In this document: piece by piece, positions 47,400-60,434 of the stretch
Numbering within the stretch: the stretch's first letter is position 1
Layout: every line of letters starts with the position of its first letter
NCBI GenBank assembly: GCA_026874595.1
Contig: CM049317.1
Span: 50,914,618 to 50,978,617, forward strand
From: Sipunculus nudus
Lineage: Eukaryota; Annelida; Sipuncula; Golfingiida; Sipunculidae
Direction of reading: 5' to 3'
DNA length: 64,000 nucleotides
Notes under the pieces: model-generated
Databases searched by the model: none
What the model was told of the DNA's origin: nothing
What the model saw: the letters and a program-made list of their open reading frames with translations, nothing else
Translations under genes and position numbers: made by a program

Positions 47400-50130
47400 A
47401 TGTCTTTGTCAGGCTGCCAAAATTAACTGAACCTATTTGAGACGTTATCCCACCAAGAAAATTATATTTCATTCTACTTCCGTGACTAATTCACCTTATT
47501 ATGGCTCGTCGACTGCATTTACAGCTCTGACAATCTAGTTATGTGAAATACGATTCAGCTGGGAGATTTGTAGTCAAGTGCCGCTACATATAATCGAAAT
47601 AAGAAGTCCGTTGTATTTAAAGTTGTTAGGTTTTAAGTTAAATTTATTCATTGTTTTGTCGGATGAGTTTCACCGTCTCGTGTACAAAGCTAAATTGAAA
47701 TATTTATAACCCTGTATCTGCATCTAATTATGAAGTTTTGTCATTTCAAAAATCAATATAAAGAACAATGTTTTATAATTCATTGAAACCAATGTCAAAT
47801 AAAAATCTCTTTTACCGACCAAACAGCTTATTGATATTCATAACAAAGAAACTCCCACTAGTCCACATGTCCTTTTCTCAGATAAGCGATGACGACATGA
47901 ACAGTCCAATCAGAGTTCGATCTAACATGAGCCGCTAGGGTTTTCTCGACCGGCCAGAGCCTTGAATGGCGGGGAAGACCGATTTGATTTCCGTCCGTGT
48001 CAGCTGCTGATTTTACGCATTTATAAGTGACTGAAACGAGTTGATTCTGTGTCAGTCAGAGGTAATTCTGTGTCATTTAGGCCAGTTCTATGTGCATGCA
48101 AAAGCTAGGTTGGTGCAATTCTGTCGTTAGGTCGCAAATAAATACTTGATCCTGCTGGTCGCTGAGGGCCATCTGGCAGTAATTTCATACCTTAATTTAC
48201 TCTCTTTAACTATTACAGTGGTATCTATTCAATTAATAAACAGTTGGGTTTGTCCTAGACCATCGATACCTACTTCCGCTATGATTTAAACTTCCAAAGT
48301 CGGCACACGAATCGTTGGTGGGCTCTTCTAGGACAAGTTTGTTTTCTTTTGTTTAATTCCTATAAAGCTGCATAATTAAATTTTTAATATTCCCCAATAA
48401 GATGCTCATATATCTTTTGTGCTTTAAGGTCCCCCACGCACATCACGCTTTTTCATGAGGCACCTTTGGGATTTTCTTGGATTTTGAGCTCACTTGCCTG
48501 TTAAGCCCATGGTCAGAGCGCATGTCCTGTCCAAAGAGCGTTTTTGTGCACTTGCGGGTCCACTTTAATCCCGATCGGTCTCCATATCCATTATAACGTC
48601 TCCAAAGGAAGTTTACTCTCTCGAAAGGAAGTAAAGATTTTTTAACCGAAATTTTAATTGATTGAGCTCTCAATGCGAAGGCTTTTCAGTTTGGTCAACA
48701 CTGGGGACTGAGACCAGTCACGTGGCCACCGTTTGAAAAACCTTTTTATGGGTTGCAAGTATGTTGATTTCTATACATTCACACGAATATTTCCACGATA
48801 TCCATTGTTTTAAAACAGGTCATTTCATGTGTTTCTTTTTACGTTTGTTCAAAAAGCCCTTTGACTTAAATACCATTCCTGGGGGGGGGAGGGGGGGGGG
48901 GGGTTCACACATATATTTTTTAGGTCCGCTGTCTGTAAAACATGTAAAACAAGATAACATATTCCCAGTACAACCTAAAAAATTTTAGGGATTCTATTAA
49001 CAAACTATATTCTGTAATCCCTAACATTCTAAATTATGTAGTCGGAGCCCACAAACCTCCACCAGAATCTGCTTTAATATAAGTAATGTGTTCACGTTTA
49101 TCCGTTTCATGTATGAACTCCGTCAAGCTTCACTTACACATGTTTACCTTGCGAATTGAGGAACAAATACATACGAATGGGCGGCTTCCACACGGGTATA
49201 TAAGAGAAATTATATTTTGATGATTATGATTACCCCCAAACCTTAATGGGCTTCTGATTACCCTAACCTTGAACAAATGTTAATCAAAAACCGTACTTAA
49301 CTTTTTTGTGTTAATTTGCTTAGAGGGAAAGCAACGAACCAAGATTTAAGCTGTTTCCATGCCACAGACTTGCACCGAAAGGAATTAACCTACCTTTTAT
49401 CTGGGAGAGTTACCAGTTTTACTATTATACTTGCTATTTCTATGACAATCTGCAAAGCTCAGGACAAGCTCATACAATACATTTGGAACATACTTCTTAT
49501 AATACATGTCTTTTCACTTTGGCAGCTGTTCGATTTCGGGTGCAGGAGTCTTCAACGCCTTACATGTGTCTGTTAACATGCCTCAACTGACAACTAAAAA
49601 CATCGCTTTTCGTGATTTCCTCATTGCTTAATTTTTTTACAAAACATCTTTCATAAACTTTCACCTGGCTATAGTCATATAATTTCTTCAAATTATTTTA
49701 GCAGTAGATGGCTTCTATAAACAACCATTATATCTATTATTTCGTCATCACTTCAGCAATGATGATGTCATACCCATGTTGTTTATCTCACTAAATATTC
49801 CTACACCCTATACATAGCTAAAGTCTTTTTCCAATACATATTTGTATATGTAATTTCTTGAATAGCACAATTTGCCATTATTTGCTAATATTATAAGGGG
49901 AGTTGTAAATAAACCACATTACATCAAATGGCCCATAGGCCATGACGCTCAGCTGAATATAACTGGTTGCTCATGTTTTTTATCAATGATATATATCGTA
50001 TGTGAGAATAGCCTATGGCTAATGTTATTATGTTATAAAACTGACAATAAAAATATGTTTTTTTTATATTCTGTACTTTGGCATTTATTATAATAATTTA
50101 GTGACTTATAACTAAGAATTAAGTATATTA
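47400..50130. other. No gene supported
   Basis: Intergenic. Contains the G-run at 48881-48903. The frame at 49316-49576 has a hydrophobic middle but no start context or family signature. Confidence 0.5.
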
Positions 50131-50139
50131 AGTAATTAA

Positions 50140-51110
50140 TTTCAGGACTCAAGTAGACTTTCCAAGCCCCCCCCCCCTGTATTTTACAAAGGAACGTTCA
50201 GAGGAAAATGGATAATACCATGTGTAACCTGTCTGGTGCTCAAAATCCCGTTTCTGGTCCTTAGCTCACAGAATACAGGTCACCGTGACCTTATTTCATG
50301 TTTCAAAGGAGATTTTCCAAAGATCTCCCTGGATGTTATGTTACGAGAGTCCAGGCCTAATGGATACAATGTGCGCCCTGTCTGACTGCTAAAAAACATG
50401 CTTCTAGACAATAGCTTGCAGAATATAGGCCACATTACCTAATATTAAATGTCAAAGAAGATTTGCCTAGGACCAATACCTAATACATACAGTTTTTACC
50501 CATCTGATATTCAAGGTGCTCAAATCATGCTTTTGGCCTGTAACTTGCAGGTTTCCAATGGGATTTGCCAAGATCTCTCTGGATGTTGTGTTAGAAGATT
50601 ATAGGGCTTAATAATACAATATGTGCCCTATCTGATTGTATTTGACATGTATAATAAGAATTAAGAAACCTAATTACAGGATTCAAATGAGACTTGTTCA
50701 GGAGCTCCCTGGTTTTACAGAAGAAGGTTCCAAGGAAAAAAATAGATACAATTTGTATCCTGTCTGTCTTGGTGTCAGATTCATATTTTTGGCTCATAGC
50801 TCACATAGTATAGCATACTGGGTCACCATGACCTAATTTCAGGTTTCAAAAGAGATTTGCCTGGAACCTTCCTGGATGTTGTGGCAGAAGATTCCCCGAC
50901 TGACTGTCTGGGTGCTGCAAATCATGTTATCGGTCCATCAGTTGCAGAATACAGATTCCCAAGACCTAATTTCAGGTATCCATGGGGATTTGCCCAGGAC
51001 CTTCATAGGGTTTCTAGGTCTAACGGTTACGATTTGTGCCGGAGAAACGAATGGACGACGGGCAAAGGGTAATCGCTTTAGCTTAGCTGACTAAAAGTCA
51101 GCTGAGCTAA
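50140..51110 (+). mobile_element. Tandem-core element with the same hairpin 3' terminus, about 130-160-bp units
   Basis: About six degenerate repeats of 130-160 bp. Each carries variants of ACCTAATTTCAGG, GGAGATTTGCC, CTCCCTGGATGTTGTG and TACAATGTGCGCCCTGTCTG; unit anchors fall near 50300, 50440, 50545, 50673, 50832 and 50965. The end (51020-51110) matches the end of the element at 31905: GGTTACGATTTGTGCC, a GGACGACGGGCAAAGGG block, then a hairpin (51080-51092 with 51096-51108, loop AAA, 13 bp with one G-T wobble) and AAA. The core differs in period from the 30.5-kb copy but shares word-level motifs with it. No coding capacity. Confidence 0.75.
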
Positions 51111-52683
51111 AAAGAGCTCGCGAAGAGCTCAGGATTAAAATATGCGACATTCAGTCCCTACCAGCTCAATACAAAATTGTTTATCTTAGAGAACCGTGGA
51201 TTTTCCATGGCTGCACCTAGTTATCTATTATTATACGATTTCAAGGACCTGTACTTGTTCCTTGACCTTTCACAAAACCAAGTTTAATTTAAGTGCACCC
51301 TTTTAAGGACATCACCAGGAGAAATGACACAACTGACAAACACATTTGCGGGAAAGAATTAAAAAAACTCCACCCAAGCAGCCCATGACCTTTGATAAAT
51401 ATGAAGAAGCTTCGAATGATTACTGATCTACCTTCAGTATAATATTTTATTCCCCGGCCACGCAGATACCGAGCCCCAGTCATACGTGATAATGACACGT
51501 TATATCAATGGTGATATGGCTTACACTCTTATTTAATAGTTAATGCAGTAGTTTCATTTCAGCCCTGCCCTCAGTGTTCTAAGTAACGCAACGCCCCGAC
51601 TGAAATAGACATGCATCACATGGTGTTACGTCACAATGCTCTTTGACGTACCGCCTGGGAATAAAACTGACAACAACAAAAAAAAAGATACTGAATGGAG
51701 GTACCGGTGCGTATGCGCTTTTGAAGTTTTTTACTCGAGTATTTTTGTAAACATTGGGTGAACATAATTGGTGTTAAAACAATGGGTGGCCGTTTCAGAA
51801 AAAAAATATGCAGAGGATTTTTGCTTTTTGCTTTCGCATTTGCCTTCCTCTATACGGAACATGCGGGACAGTTATTTTATATAATTACAAAATTGTATGA
51901 TTTGTAGGGCGTTGACGGACAAACAAACAACATGGAACTGACTAACAGGTTTATCGAATCGCATATTCAGCAAGTAGAAAACAGCGGTCAGCCCAAAACT
52001 ATCAGACTTTATAAAATGAGTCCTGTTTAGCATAGAACCACAGCCATACATATGACGTCATTCAAGGGATATTCATTGGACTTTACAATGCTGTTAGCAA
52101 AGGAATATTTTATTTAAAATGGCCCATTATAAAGAAAACAGTGTGACTGCAAAACTGAAGGGCCTATTTATTTTTGGATCCGGCTACTTATATCGCGACT
52201 TGCCACTGACATCTAGCTCTAAAACATATTTATTTTTACAACAACATTCTCAGTGACAGACAAATGAATTTTTAATAGGACGACACACATATAGCGAAAC
52301 CCCGAGGGGGCAGAGGTGAGGAACGAAACAAAAAAATTCCAATGGTGTAGAAAAATGAAGCTGTAATCTCGAGTAGTTTTGGCGCTGTTTTCCGCGTTAA
52401 GGGTGTATTCTATTTTAATGATTTTTATGGACTGAACAAAGGGCCGCACTTACTTACCGAAAATACATCCCTGATCACTGCTATACCTACAGGAAATCCG
52501 AGCCTTATACAGGTACAACCAAAAAGGTGATCTGGAGGTGAACCTAATCTTAAGAGATTCGAAATAATGTTTACCATTCCTTTTAATAATTGTCTAAAGG
52601 ATAATTTCTCCGGGCATTGATGAACAAAAGAAGACAGGAATGTGCATGTACAATATATATAAGGTAAGCTGAATTAATGTTTT

Positions 52684-52769
52684 GTAGAGGTGCGGAACGG
52701 AGGTCTAAAATTTTGTCTGGACCGGACCGCTTATCCGTGGACCGGACCGGTCCGGACCGCTCTACACAA
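52684..52769. mobile_element. 86-bp miniature element with GGACCGGACCG repeats
   Basis: Left end GTAGAGGTGCGGAACGG; right end on the minus strand GTAGAGCGGTCCGGACCGG. Between them GGACCGGACCG occurs twice. CCGGACCGGTCCGG (52742-52755) is a perfect palindrome. It resembles a pair of hAT-type ends with almost no interior. Confidence 0.5.
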
Positions 52770-54118
52770 TTTTGAAAGGCTTAAGATTAACAGATGCATT
52801 TATGGATTTAGGTTCAAACTACAAATCTTGTTATGAACGAGATTCAATTAACCCCTCCAAGAAAAGATTATTTAACTACCAAATGGTATTCGAAGTTACT
52901 GGTAACTGCAAGAGTTTAATTATTTACGTTTATTATTTTATATTGTTGTTCTCTAAGTAACAGTAAAGGGTCATTATTTTGTTATTAATTGACGATTGAA
53001 GTGATATAATAAGCGTTAGAATTAATGTTCCTTGCTGTGTTGACCAATGCTGATACTTTTCCTCTGTATCACTGTGTATCATAGTATAATAATAACAATT
53101 AATATGCTATAGATACATTAAATACACAGGCACACTCTGTGTATTAAATAATTATCATTTGATTAATATTTTCTATTTTTTTATCAAATCAAACTTAAAT
53201 CACTACATCACTTTTCAGTTAATGTGAACCGGCATTCATCATCACCTAGAAAACTCTTTGAATCAGCTTGCAAATTTTGGTTTATATTCTGACCATCATG
53301 TCCCGCACAGTAACACTAAATATTCCACACTTGTCACTAAAAAATCAAATCACAGATCATGCGATTCACATATAGATTGTAATAATACATGTAATGAAAA
53401 TAACATATGCAATTAGAATGAAACTACACGGTCGGAATACACTGGTTTAGTGTTGTTCTCAGCAATAATGTTAGATTTCATTCACAAGATTTCATTCCCC
53501 CCTCCCCCCATTCCTCCTTCCCGCCCCGACCAGTTGACCGAAGTTGTTTTTAAAAAGTCTGATTCAAATCGCTTTGTAATTACGCAAATGTTTATTTATC
53601 TGCGCACCAAAGATGATCACGTCACCTTTTTTGGCGTATCTTCGTGAATTAAGATATTACACACAGCAAAATGTGTGCAAAATCGTGTAAAAATTTATTT
53701 TTTTTTTCAAAAGTATAACTGAACAAAATATATCAATATTTGATGTGAAGTTGCTGACGAGTTTCTCTCTTGAGATTATTTCAAACAAGAACTCACCCGC
53801 CGGTCGATATCGTCCAATCCAATATTGACTACGTCCGTTGTCTGCTCAAACGGTGATCTTTAAGACTGAATGTTTTTGCTCTTCTCGACATTTCTCGGGC
53901 CCCCTTTTACCTGGATCTGCCGCTATTTCCAATTACACATAAGAAAGGACAAGCCCTTACTGACATTTCCCATATTGAAGCCGTAGGCGTGAAGGGCAAA
54001 ACTTGCATGAGTCCACATTTTTCCCTCCGACGATTCAGCAACAATAGTGTTAAGGGCGATATAACCATAGGAGACACGGCTGGGGTTCTTGCCTGGACCT
54101 GTGAGTCGCTTCTTCCAT

Positions 54119-54178
54119 CACATCTTTTACCAAAAGAAACTAAATTGTCACATCTTTTGCCTAAAGAAACTAATTGTT
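54119..54178 (+). repeat. 30-bp duplication
   Basis: CACATCTTTTACCAAAAGAA at 54119 and CACATCTTTTGCCTAAAGAA at 54149, each followed by ACTAA. In one frame it reads SHLLPKETKL then SHLLPKETNC; I see no gene around it. Confidence 0.7.
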
Positions 54179-54249
54179 TATATCCCCGGAATATAAAGTG
54201 GTAAAAAATATGTTTTTTTTTTGCCTTAATGAACTATCTTTTATGGTAT

Positions 54250-54345
54250 TTTTTTGGCATATGGCAGTGTGATGCTAAGGACTCGACACCTGTTTTCGCA
54301 AGGTTTTAGGTTCGATTCCCGGTCGGACTTTGTTTTAAGCCAGCC
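54250..54345 (+). mobile_element. tRNA-like fragment, probable SINE head of a different family
   Basis: A strong box B (GGTTCGATTCC, about 54309-54319) is preceded by GTGATGCTAAGGACTCGACACC and TTCGCAAGGTTTTA. The order resembles the anticodon-to-T-arm part of a tRNA-derived SINE head. The T stem pairs poorly and there is no complementary acceptor stem, so it is not a functional tRNA gene. Confidence 0.5.
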
Positions 54346-54739
54346 TCCCTTGTCTTAACTTCACGGTGTTACCTCTTCACCCAGAAGTAAATCCGCAATG
54401 GACACGAGCCGCAGGTAGATGATAGAATGGATAACTTTATCGCCTAATTTAAGGTTTGCTTCAGAATAAGCTTGAGAAAGGATTAATAATATTGGTGACG
54501 AATACGTAAAGAGGATCAGGTATGAAAGTATATAGTTCGATAAAACATCGTGACATCAGGCATTAAACCCAGCATAAAGCGAGCTTCTCACCAGTCTTTT
54601 GTGTAGAATGTCTTTAGTGAACTGAATATAATTTCGAACAGTTCTTATAACGCCTCTATGTCGGATGTGAGAGCTGGTATACCTACATGCCGTTAGTAAA
54701 CACGGTACACTCTATAATGTTGACAAGCTGGAAAAAAAC

Positions 54740-55016
54740 TATTGGTTGCGTAGGTGCGAAAGTTGTAAGGTCACTAGATGCGAATCGCCCTCTGCAAAGC
54801 TATGGTTCCTCTGACCTACCGCCAGAAGACCTGGTTGCATGTGTTTGGATTATACAGGCGGCTGCACATTTTATAACAACGTGTATATAAACAATATGAA
54901 CAACCTGTGGGCGTTATGAGCAGCGTTTTCTGGCCTATCTTTTTTATAAAGTTTTAAGATATTATCTGTAGTTTACTGAGGTCAGATATCGGAAGTTAGG
55001 CCCCCTTAAAATTAAT
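54740..55016 (+). repeat. Dispersed repeat, copy 2 (partner at 11.33-11.61 kb)
   Basis: Matches 11330-11614 without large gaps; the right end is GTTAGGCCCCCTTAA. The 67-codon ORF that overlaps its left half (54687-54890) lies mostly in the repeat and is not a gene. Confidence 0.7.
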
Positions 55017-55019
55017 TCT

Positions 55020-58000
55020 TATTTGTATCAAATGTACATTTTGAAACAACAATATTATCTAATTTATAATTCAAGTTGATTCCTAAACTAAGAAAATTAA
55101 CACTTTCTCAAGATTTCAATCCTTTGGATTAATCAGTATATGTTTTACCAAACCAAGGATTTTTGTATGCCATTTCTTTGAAATGGTTTGGGGATTTTTT
55201 TTTTTTTTTTCAAGATAGCGTCTGGATAAAGAATGGCGGAAAACCAAACATAAGAACGCTCTAAGTTTGTTCATGAAAGAATACATCCCCTAAAGTGGTA
55301 TATAAAGGCATTTAAACAAAGGATCTTATGTTATAGTTAATATGCGGTGTACGTAACATTAGCGGGGTCAAGAAATAATAATACAGTGATACTGTAATAC
55401 CGGGTATACGATTTAATCCACTAAGAGACAATCAATGTGTACTTCTGCCATTACAGTGATGATTATTAAACAAGCAGCTACTAATGAGATAGGAACGATC
55501 TGCTTAGTGAATGTCGTATTTATTCGTACCCGTAACAACCCGACTCAGTAGGCCATCGGATAATTGGGCTTGTAAGCCTGATCGAGTCGGGATACTAGTA
55601 ATATGGAGGAATGTTTCGCAGTGGTCTTGCATCTGGTTGCATTCATATTGTGGTAAACGGCCCATGATCTAAATATTATGCTAAGAATGGTGAATAAACA
55701 CAGTAGAATATATGTGAGCTCGCAACCCAAACTGAAACACCGTCTCCATGGACACGGGTCATTTCCTGTGTCGCCTGCAAGTTGCTTGCGTCTTGTAACC
55801 CGTGCAAGCCATGCTTGTGTTCATGCGGTCATAAATTCAACAAACATGCCGAGGGGTTTACCAATGTGCTGGGTTAAACAGGAATTTGTCTAGCTCATAT
55901 TTGGTATTATTAGAAAGTACACAAAAAATGCTAACGAATGGTCTGGTATTTGTTGATTGACAGTGTACCTGTAGCCCATGAAGCGTTGTCAGAAATGACG
56001 AAAATATTTGCATCTTCATAAGGCCTTATAATGCGATCCTTAGACGTAGATGTCATGGCACTCTGGCGCCAGTAATCTGCTTTAATGGCAGAGGGTCAAT
56101 ATGACGCTAATTTATTCGGCATCTAACAATCCAAACAGAAATTCAACTTCATAACAGCAGATCGAGACAGGCACTGAACTGCGTTCATCACATGTCGGAA
56201 TGGTGTCGGAATGGAATCAAACTGAGCGGTAACTGAATCCAACTTAGCAGACCAGCCTCGGAAACAATGACATCAGAGAGAAACTAAAAATTACTTTTTA
56301 CCGAGAGGTCCTTCACGGAGTATTGGAAAATCAATGCCTTAAACACCCCATGCTAAGACCCGTCTTTGAAGTCCGAAGTGTTTGAGTTAATAAATATCCC
56401 TGGCCGACTTTGCGGTCTCTGTTTGTAGCGACCGTGACTGGTACAGATTTAGCACAGACAGTACACCCGAATTGTAAATCACACCCTCTAAGCCAGCTTG
56501 AGGATAAATATCGCACTGAGGATAAACCCAAAACATGCTCTAAATTGATCTTCTCTAACATGTAGCAATTATATCAGTGCGATGTATCCATGCCATAAGC
56601 GACAGGAAGTGGGCTAACCTTTTTATTTGTCAAATGCACCCCTATTTAGCCCTCGGCATTGTAATGACTTACCGTCAAATACGTTAAAGGAGAAATGTTC
56701 GCGTTGACCCAGTCTACAAAAATTAGTATCGAGCTACAGATGACATGTTGTGACGCCTGAAATATTGTTGGTAATATTATCACCCTTTACACTACCCTAA
56801 TACAAGCGTAATATGTTGCAAATACGAACATTTTTAGTCAGAAGAAGTGGTAATTATGCGTAGAATGGTCGTGCCACGGATATGTTCGTTTAAAAATGGA
56901 GCGGGTTCGAAATTGTCTTGACTCCAACATGTGACAAACAAAACACGCAAGGAACGAATAATTTATTACCGATACAAACATGGATAAGGGAAAAAATAAG
57001 AAGAGCAAAGGGATGGTCGATCTTAGGCTATCATACAATGTGCCAATTACGTGGCTCAGCAACACCTTTTGAATATATTGTTCATTGGACTTTCAAGAGA
57101 CACATTGAAAATCCGATAATTTAAGCCTACAAGTAGATATCTCTATCTATGTCATGTTTAGGACCTGTCATTCTCTATTAGTATCCTCAGTCTACAATTC
57201 TTACTAACCTTGAATTGCAAATGCAAGGATAGGGAGGCGAAATACATAAATGGTGTCAGAAGTGGGACTCCAATGTACCATTCTTCAGTTACTAAACCCA
57301 GAAACAAAGTTGTTGGATACATGAATATATGCTTCACACTAAATGAGTGTACACGTGGATATATAAATGAGAACATGGCCTCAAAATGTGAGCTTTGTAG
57401 TATGTATTTTTATATTTAAAAAAAATGAACACTTTGAAGAAGGTCGATTATCAAAGGTAGTAGCTTTCCAGATGGCAAGAGATAAAATACATATCCCACT
57501 TGATGTATATGTGAGTGGAAACGTGTAACTTTTCGCTAATTTTTAGCCATTAGTTTGGACGTCAGGAAGAACTTGCACAGTCCCAGGCCACCCATACATT
57601 TAGTAAACCATGACTCAAAAGGTTACCCCGTTTGAAACTTCCGAGTTGGCATATGACTAGCGTACTTTAGAAATTTCCCAAAGGGTCTCACTACAGAAGA
57701 ACTTTTTCTTTAAAGTGTTTTCGGCTAGGAATTCATTCGGTAATAAGACATATACCGTTACTGTTACAAGACCAATCTCCGTGGTATTGTTCTACTAAGG
57801 CAGAGAAATGACTCTGCCAGAATCCAATCTAACTGAAACAAGATGGCTGCGAAGTCTTATCCACGGGCTAAATGAGGGCATTTATTTTGTCTCACCCCAG
57901 GTTCGAGGTCCAAGGTTAAGCCGGCACTGTTTATATGTAAAATGCTTTCATTATTTGCTCGGAGCCATTCCTCTGAGTAAGTTTTTTTTTTTCTAAAAAA

Positions 58001-59970
58001 ATATTAAAAGGATATCAGTTGGCCGGGCAATACTTTTAATGTGTGCTAAAACAATATTTACTGCAAATAAGTGCAGAGGAGCAGAGAACGCGGCGGTACT
58101 ACATTGATATTTCTCAGCTTTACAAGTTAAGAGTTAATCACATTGCATTATATAAAAGACAGTGGGATTGGTCAGTGTAATGTTATGAACTATTCTATTA
58201 TACAATTATATACAAATAAGATATATCAATCACAATAAAAATGGTAAAGATATTCAGTGTAGACCCCTTTTCAAATATTTCGTGTTTACGTAGTAGAAAA
58301 ACATGTATGGATTTGTGTACCATAGTATAATATCTTGTAAATACTTCTTTATATTACTTGTTATTTATTATTCCACAACATCAACATTTTAACGTAGTGC
58401 GTCTTACATTGGTATGCAGAAGGGTCGCCTTGCATAATGAAGTGACGCCTTGTAGTTTGTCTTTGCTCAATGTTTTCTTTACCTATTCCTTAAATATCTT
58501 ACTTGCTGCAAGTTAAAACCATCGGTCAACCTACTGCATACCCTGGTCCTCAGCAGCAAAAGACTTCTCTTCTTTTAATTCTTCTATTTTCATGAACAGG
58601 ACACTACCCTCTTGCTTGTGGTATAACAACTATCGTAGCAAGGTTAAGAAAAAAAATTAACAAGTTGTTTCACGTACTCTAAGATAAAATAAGAGTGTGT
58701 TCAGACTTTATACTTCTCTAACTCGATCGTGAACAACACTTTGAACAATACGAATATGAACAACAATTAATTCAACCTATTTCCAATTTTCCATTAATAT
58801 CTTTTAAAGTAGTTCATTACTAAGGACTTAGGTTTGAAAAAAAAATAGTAGTTATTTTGTGGTGCATGCGTATTCTGAGAACTATACCATATAGTTCTCA
58901 GAAGTTCTATAAAGTTCTTATATTCCAAGAACAAATATTACATATTCTTGCATATATATACTCTAGAACATTAAATGTACATGTGTCTACAGTAAATAAA
59001 CGTATTCAAAATAGCTGAAAATGTCAGCTTTCAAAGAAAATTTTCCCAGGAAAACTAACGTGTGTAAGAATAAACTAGTTTCTACACAGAATACTTTGTG
59101 AATGGTGCTGTGTCTCGTCCACGGGGGATACAGTTATAAAACGAATCAGTCTACATATTTCACTGGAGGCCCCGTGTGGTATGTTCTATATGGAGTGCCG
59201 CATCTTCTATTAGACAGCGGCTGACTGATATGTTTAAGGTAGGCGTTATTAAGGCTTGTCCCTGTCAACAGGCAAAATTTCGTCGCCGGCGATGACCTTT
59301 GTCGCAACTGCTTAATACTCAGTGGAATCTAGTTATCAGCTTCTTGAGTTATTTCTACAGACGGATCCATGCTATTTATGTGACGAATAAGCCAGACTTT
59401 GTTTTATGTCATTCGTCTCGTGTAATTAAGTGTGATCAGAGATGAAGACGTTTCTGATGTTTTGGAGCATCCAAACCTATAGTCTTGATGTTCTGTTTAA
59501 CATTCAAACATTATAAGTAGAGTTTAAATAAATGAAATGTTCTTGAAAAGTACGCTTCCTATAAGGTGAAAATTCCAATGATTGTAAATTTATCTTAATC
59601 TTTTTTTGTGGAGGTAACCGCATCATTTTGTATGTTGTCTCTTTTTTTCTTAATCTAAATATGTAAATATGCAGAGTCCCATTCCGGTTCGTAAACTACT
59701 GTGTTTATTGTTTATCCTGGTGTCACCCAGACACGGCGTCTAACGCACCTCCTAACGTCTAACGCGGGTCCTGTGTGTATAATACCCCACTGGTGGGTTA
59801 AACACCGAGGAAACCTCACAAACACAGTAATCTTTGGATGATACATGGCTCTAAGTACGCTCTGAACACAGCTCGTGACCTCCCGGTGACCTCCCACTCA
59901 CACGCAGTGAGAAATGGAAGGATTCTTTAGGTTTGGCAAGCTGCAAAACACCCAGTCAGTTTGCGTTGGG
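55020..59970. other. No gene supported
   Basis: Five kilobases with only short chance ORFs. One perfect hairpin (58873) and a T-run at about 55197-55210 are the only structures I picked out. Confidence 0.5.
58873..58903. repeat. Perfect 14-bp stem hairpin, 3-base loop
   Basis: TTCTGAGAACTATA, CCA, TATAGTTCTCAGAA. Further AGTTCT and AAGTTCTTA words follow to 58935. Confidence 0.85.
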
Positions 59971-59980
59971 AAAGATAAAA

Positions 59981-60130
59981 TCTGATTGGCTCAGCGTGTA
60001 AACAAAGATGACTGCGCCGTGCGGATCGAGTAAAAGAAATCTGATTGGCTCAGCGTGTAAACACAGATGACTGCGCCGTGCGGATCGAGTAAAAGAAATC
60101 TGATTGGCTCAGCGTGTAAACAAACTCGTG
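59981..60130 (+). repeat. 59-bp tandem repeat with CCAAT-box and forkhead-like motifs, 2.5 copies
   Basis: TCTGATTGGCTCAGCG occurs at 59981, 60040 and 60099, a strict 59-bp period; the two full units are almost identical. Each unit holds ATTGG (inverted CCAAT) and GTGTAAACA, which fits the forkhead consensus GTAAACA, then GACTGCGCCGTGCGGATCG. Overlapping ORFs on the minus strand follow from the repeat and are not genes. Confidence 0.9.
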
Positions 60131-60434
60131 CTCGTACGGCACTACAGGAGAAGAAATATGCATACAGTGGGGAATAACTGACCTCACCAGCAAGTTGATA
60201 TAGAGACTGTCTTCGTATGTACGTATTCCAACGAGGGAGGAAAAAGTCCGTGTTACCAAGCACTTTCGACCACAGTGCAAATCGACCGGCACCTCGAAGA
60301 TCATCCGATTGTGCTGGTGATACCTGCAATGTGATGGTTGAATATAACGCAGAGGGAATTTCACAGAAACAGGAGGAGCAACCGCGGTTTGTTGCAGCGG
60401 TTATTGAAGAGAATAGTTGAGCATAACGTTAACC

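Noticed and set aside
54250-54345. tRNA gene
   Set aside because: Box B is good, but the T stem has mismatches and there is no acceptor stem; better explained as a SINE head.
59991-60364. Two overlapping minus-strand ORFs of 104-112 codons with internal repeat
   Set aside because: The repeat is the 59-bp DNA tandem repeat read in two frames; 59 is not a multiple of three, so each unit is read in another frame.
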